Shown here piece by piece: positions 6,466-6,567 of a stretch of DNA of 6,567 nt; within the stretch, counting starts at the first letter, position 1, and each line of letters starts with the position of its first letter. This stretch comes from an uncultured Lachnospiraceae bacterium. Lineage in GTDB: Bacteria > Bacillota > Clostridia > Lachnospirales > Lachnospiraceae. Below the pieces are notes generated by a model. The model had not been told where the DNA came from and ran no database searches. It worked only from the letters and a program-made list of their open reading frames with translations. The translations under genes were made by a program, and so were the position numbers. The stretch lies in NCBI GenBank assembly GCA_905236585.1, contig CAJOQZ010000112.1:1-6567 (forward strand). The letters are read 5' to 3'.

Positions 6466-6567
6466 CACGACCTGTTCATTTGCGTTTCAGCCTCAATATA
6501 AACTTGAATTCGGCAAGTAGCCGTAAAAAATTGCTACAAAGCCTATAACTACAACATTTTGTGTTCC

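Noticed and set aside
6480..6502. TTGCGT and TATAAA as a promoter
   Set aside because: The spacing is only 11 nt, and no better -35 is found at 16-18 nt from the TATAAA.
6455..6520. 21-codon frame (MISFTTCSFAFQPQYKLEFGK) after the membrane gene
   Set aside because: No Shine-Dalgarno at usable distance, its ATG is part of the palindrome, and the peptide has no recognisable features.
6511..6537. Short hairpins CGGC/GCCG and GTAGC/GCTAC as a terminator
   Set aside because: Stems of only 4-5 bp that compete with each other, with an A-run rather than a T-run on the + strand; a minus-strand T-run there lacks a stem upstream of it.

Overview
The window holds the distal half of an F-type ATP synthase operon (end of atpH, then atpA, atpG, atpD, atpC), followed by a strong intrinsic terminator and an unlinked two-gene unit: a small coiled-coil protein and a 608-residue polytopic membrane protein. 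All genes are on the + strand. The subunit sequences (502-residue alpha, gamma with KLVSTVKLQKAK near its N-terminus, epsilon with an I-D-x-x-R-A motif), Gram-positive-style Shine-Dalgarno sites and atpHAGDC order suggest a Firmicute of class Clostridia, probably Lachnospiraceae. That placement is by impression; no marker gene proves it.

Layout: 1-59 is the C-terminal tail of the delta subunit, whose TGA overlaps the atpA start as ATGA. 56-1564 is alpha, 1582-2442 gamma, 2455-3846 beta, 3893-4309 epsilon. These encode the soluble F1 head (alpha3 beta3 gamma delta epsilon), which couples ATP synthesis or hydrolysis to ion flow through the F0 genes presumably lying upstream. Gene gaps are 12-17 nt except atpD-atpC, where a 46-nt gap carries a perfect 8-bp hairpin. 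A 13-bp GC-containing stem with a T-run at 4318-4355 ends the operon.

After the terminator, 4385-4606 encodes a 73-residue, highly charged, coiled-coil-like protein. Three bases after its stop, and with no visible ribosome binding site of its own, starts the membrane protein (4610-6436). I read it as a fusion: an N-terminal six-helix Pr6Pr / FAR-17a/AIG1-like module, a second eight-helix module resembling the YhhN/TMEM86 lysoplasmalogenase family, and a C-terminal soluble domain of about 145 residues that I cannot assign. If right, this is two intramembrane lipid-hydrolase-type folds in one chain, the most interesting item in the window. The last 131 bases (6437-6567) hold no supported gene, only a 12-bp palindrome and AT-rich sequence; no clear terminator follows the membrane gene within the window.
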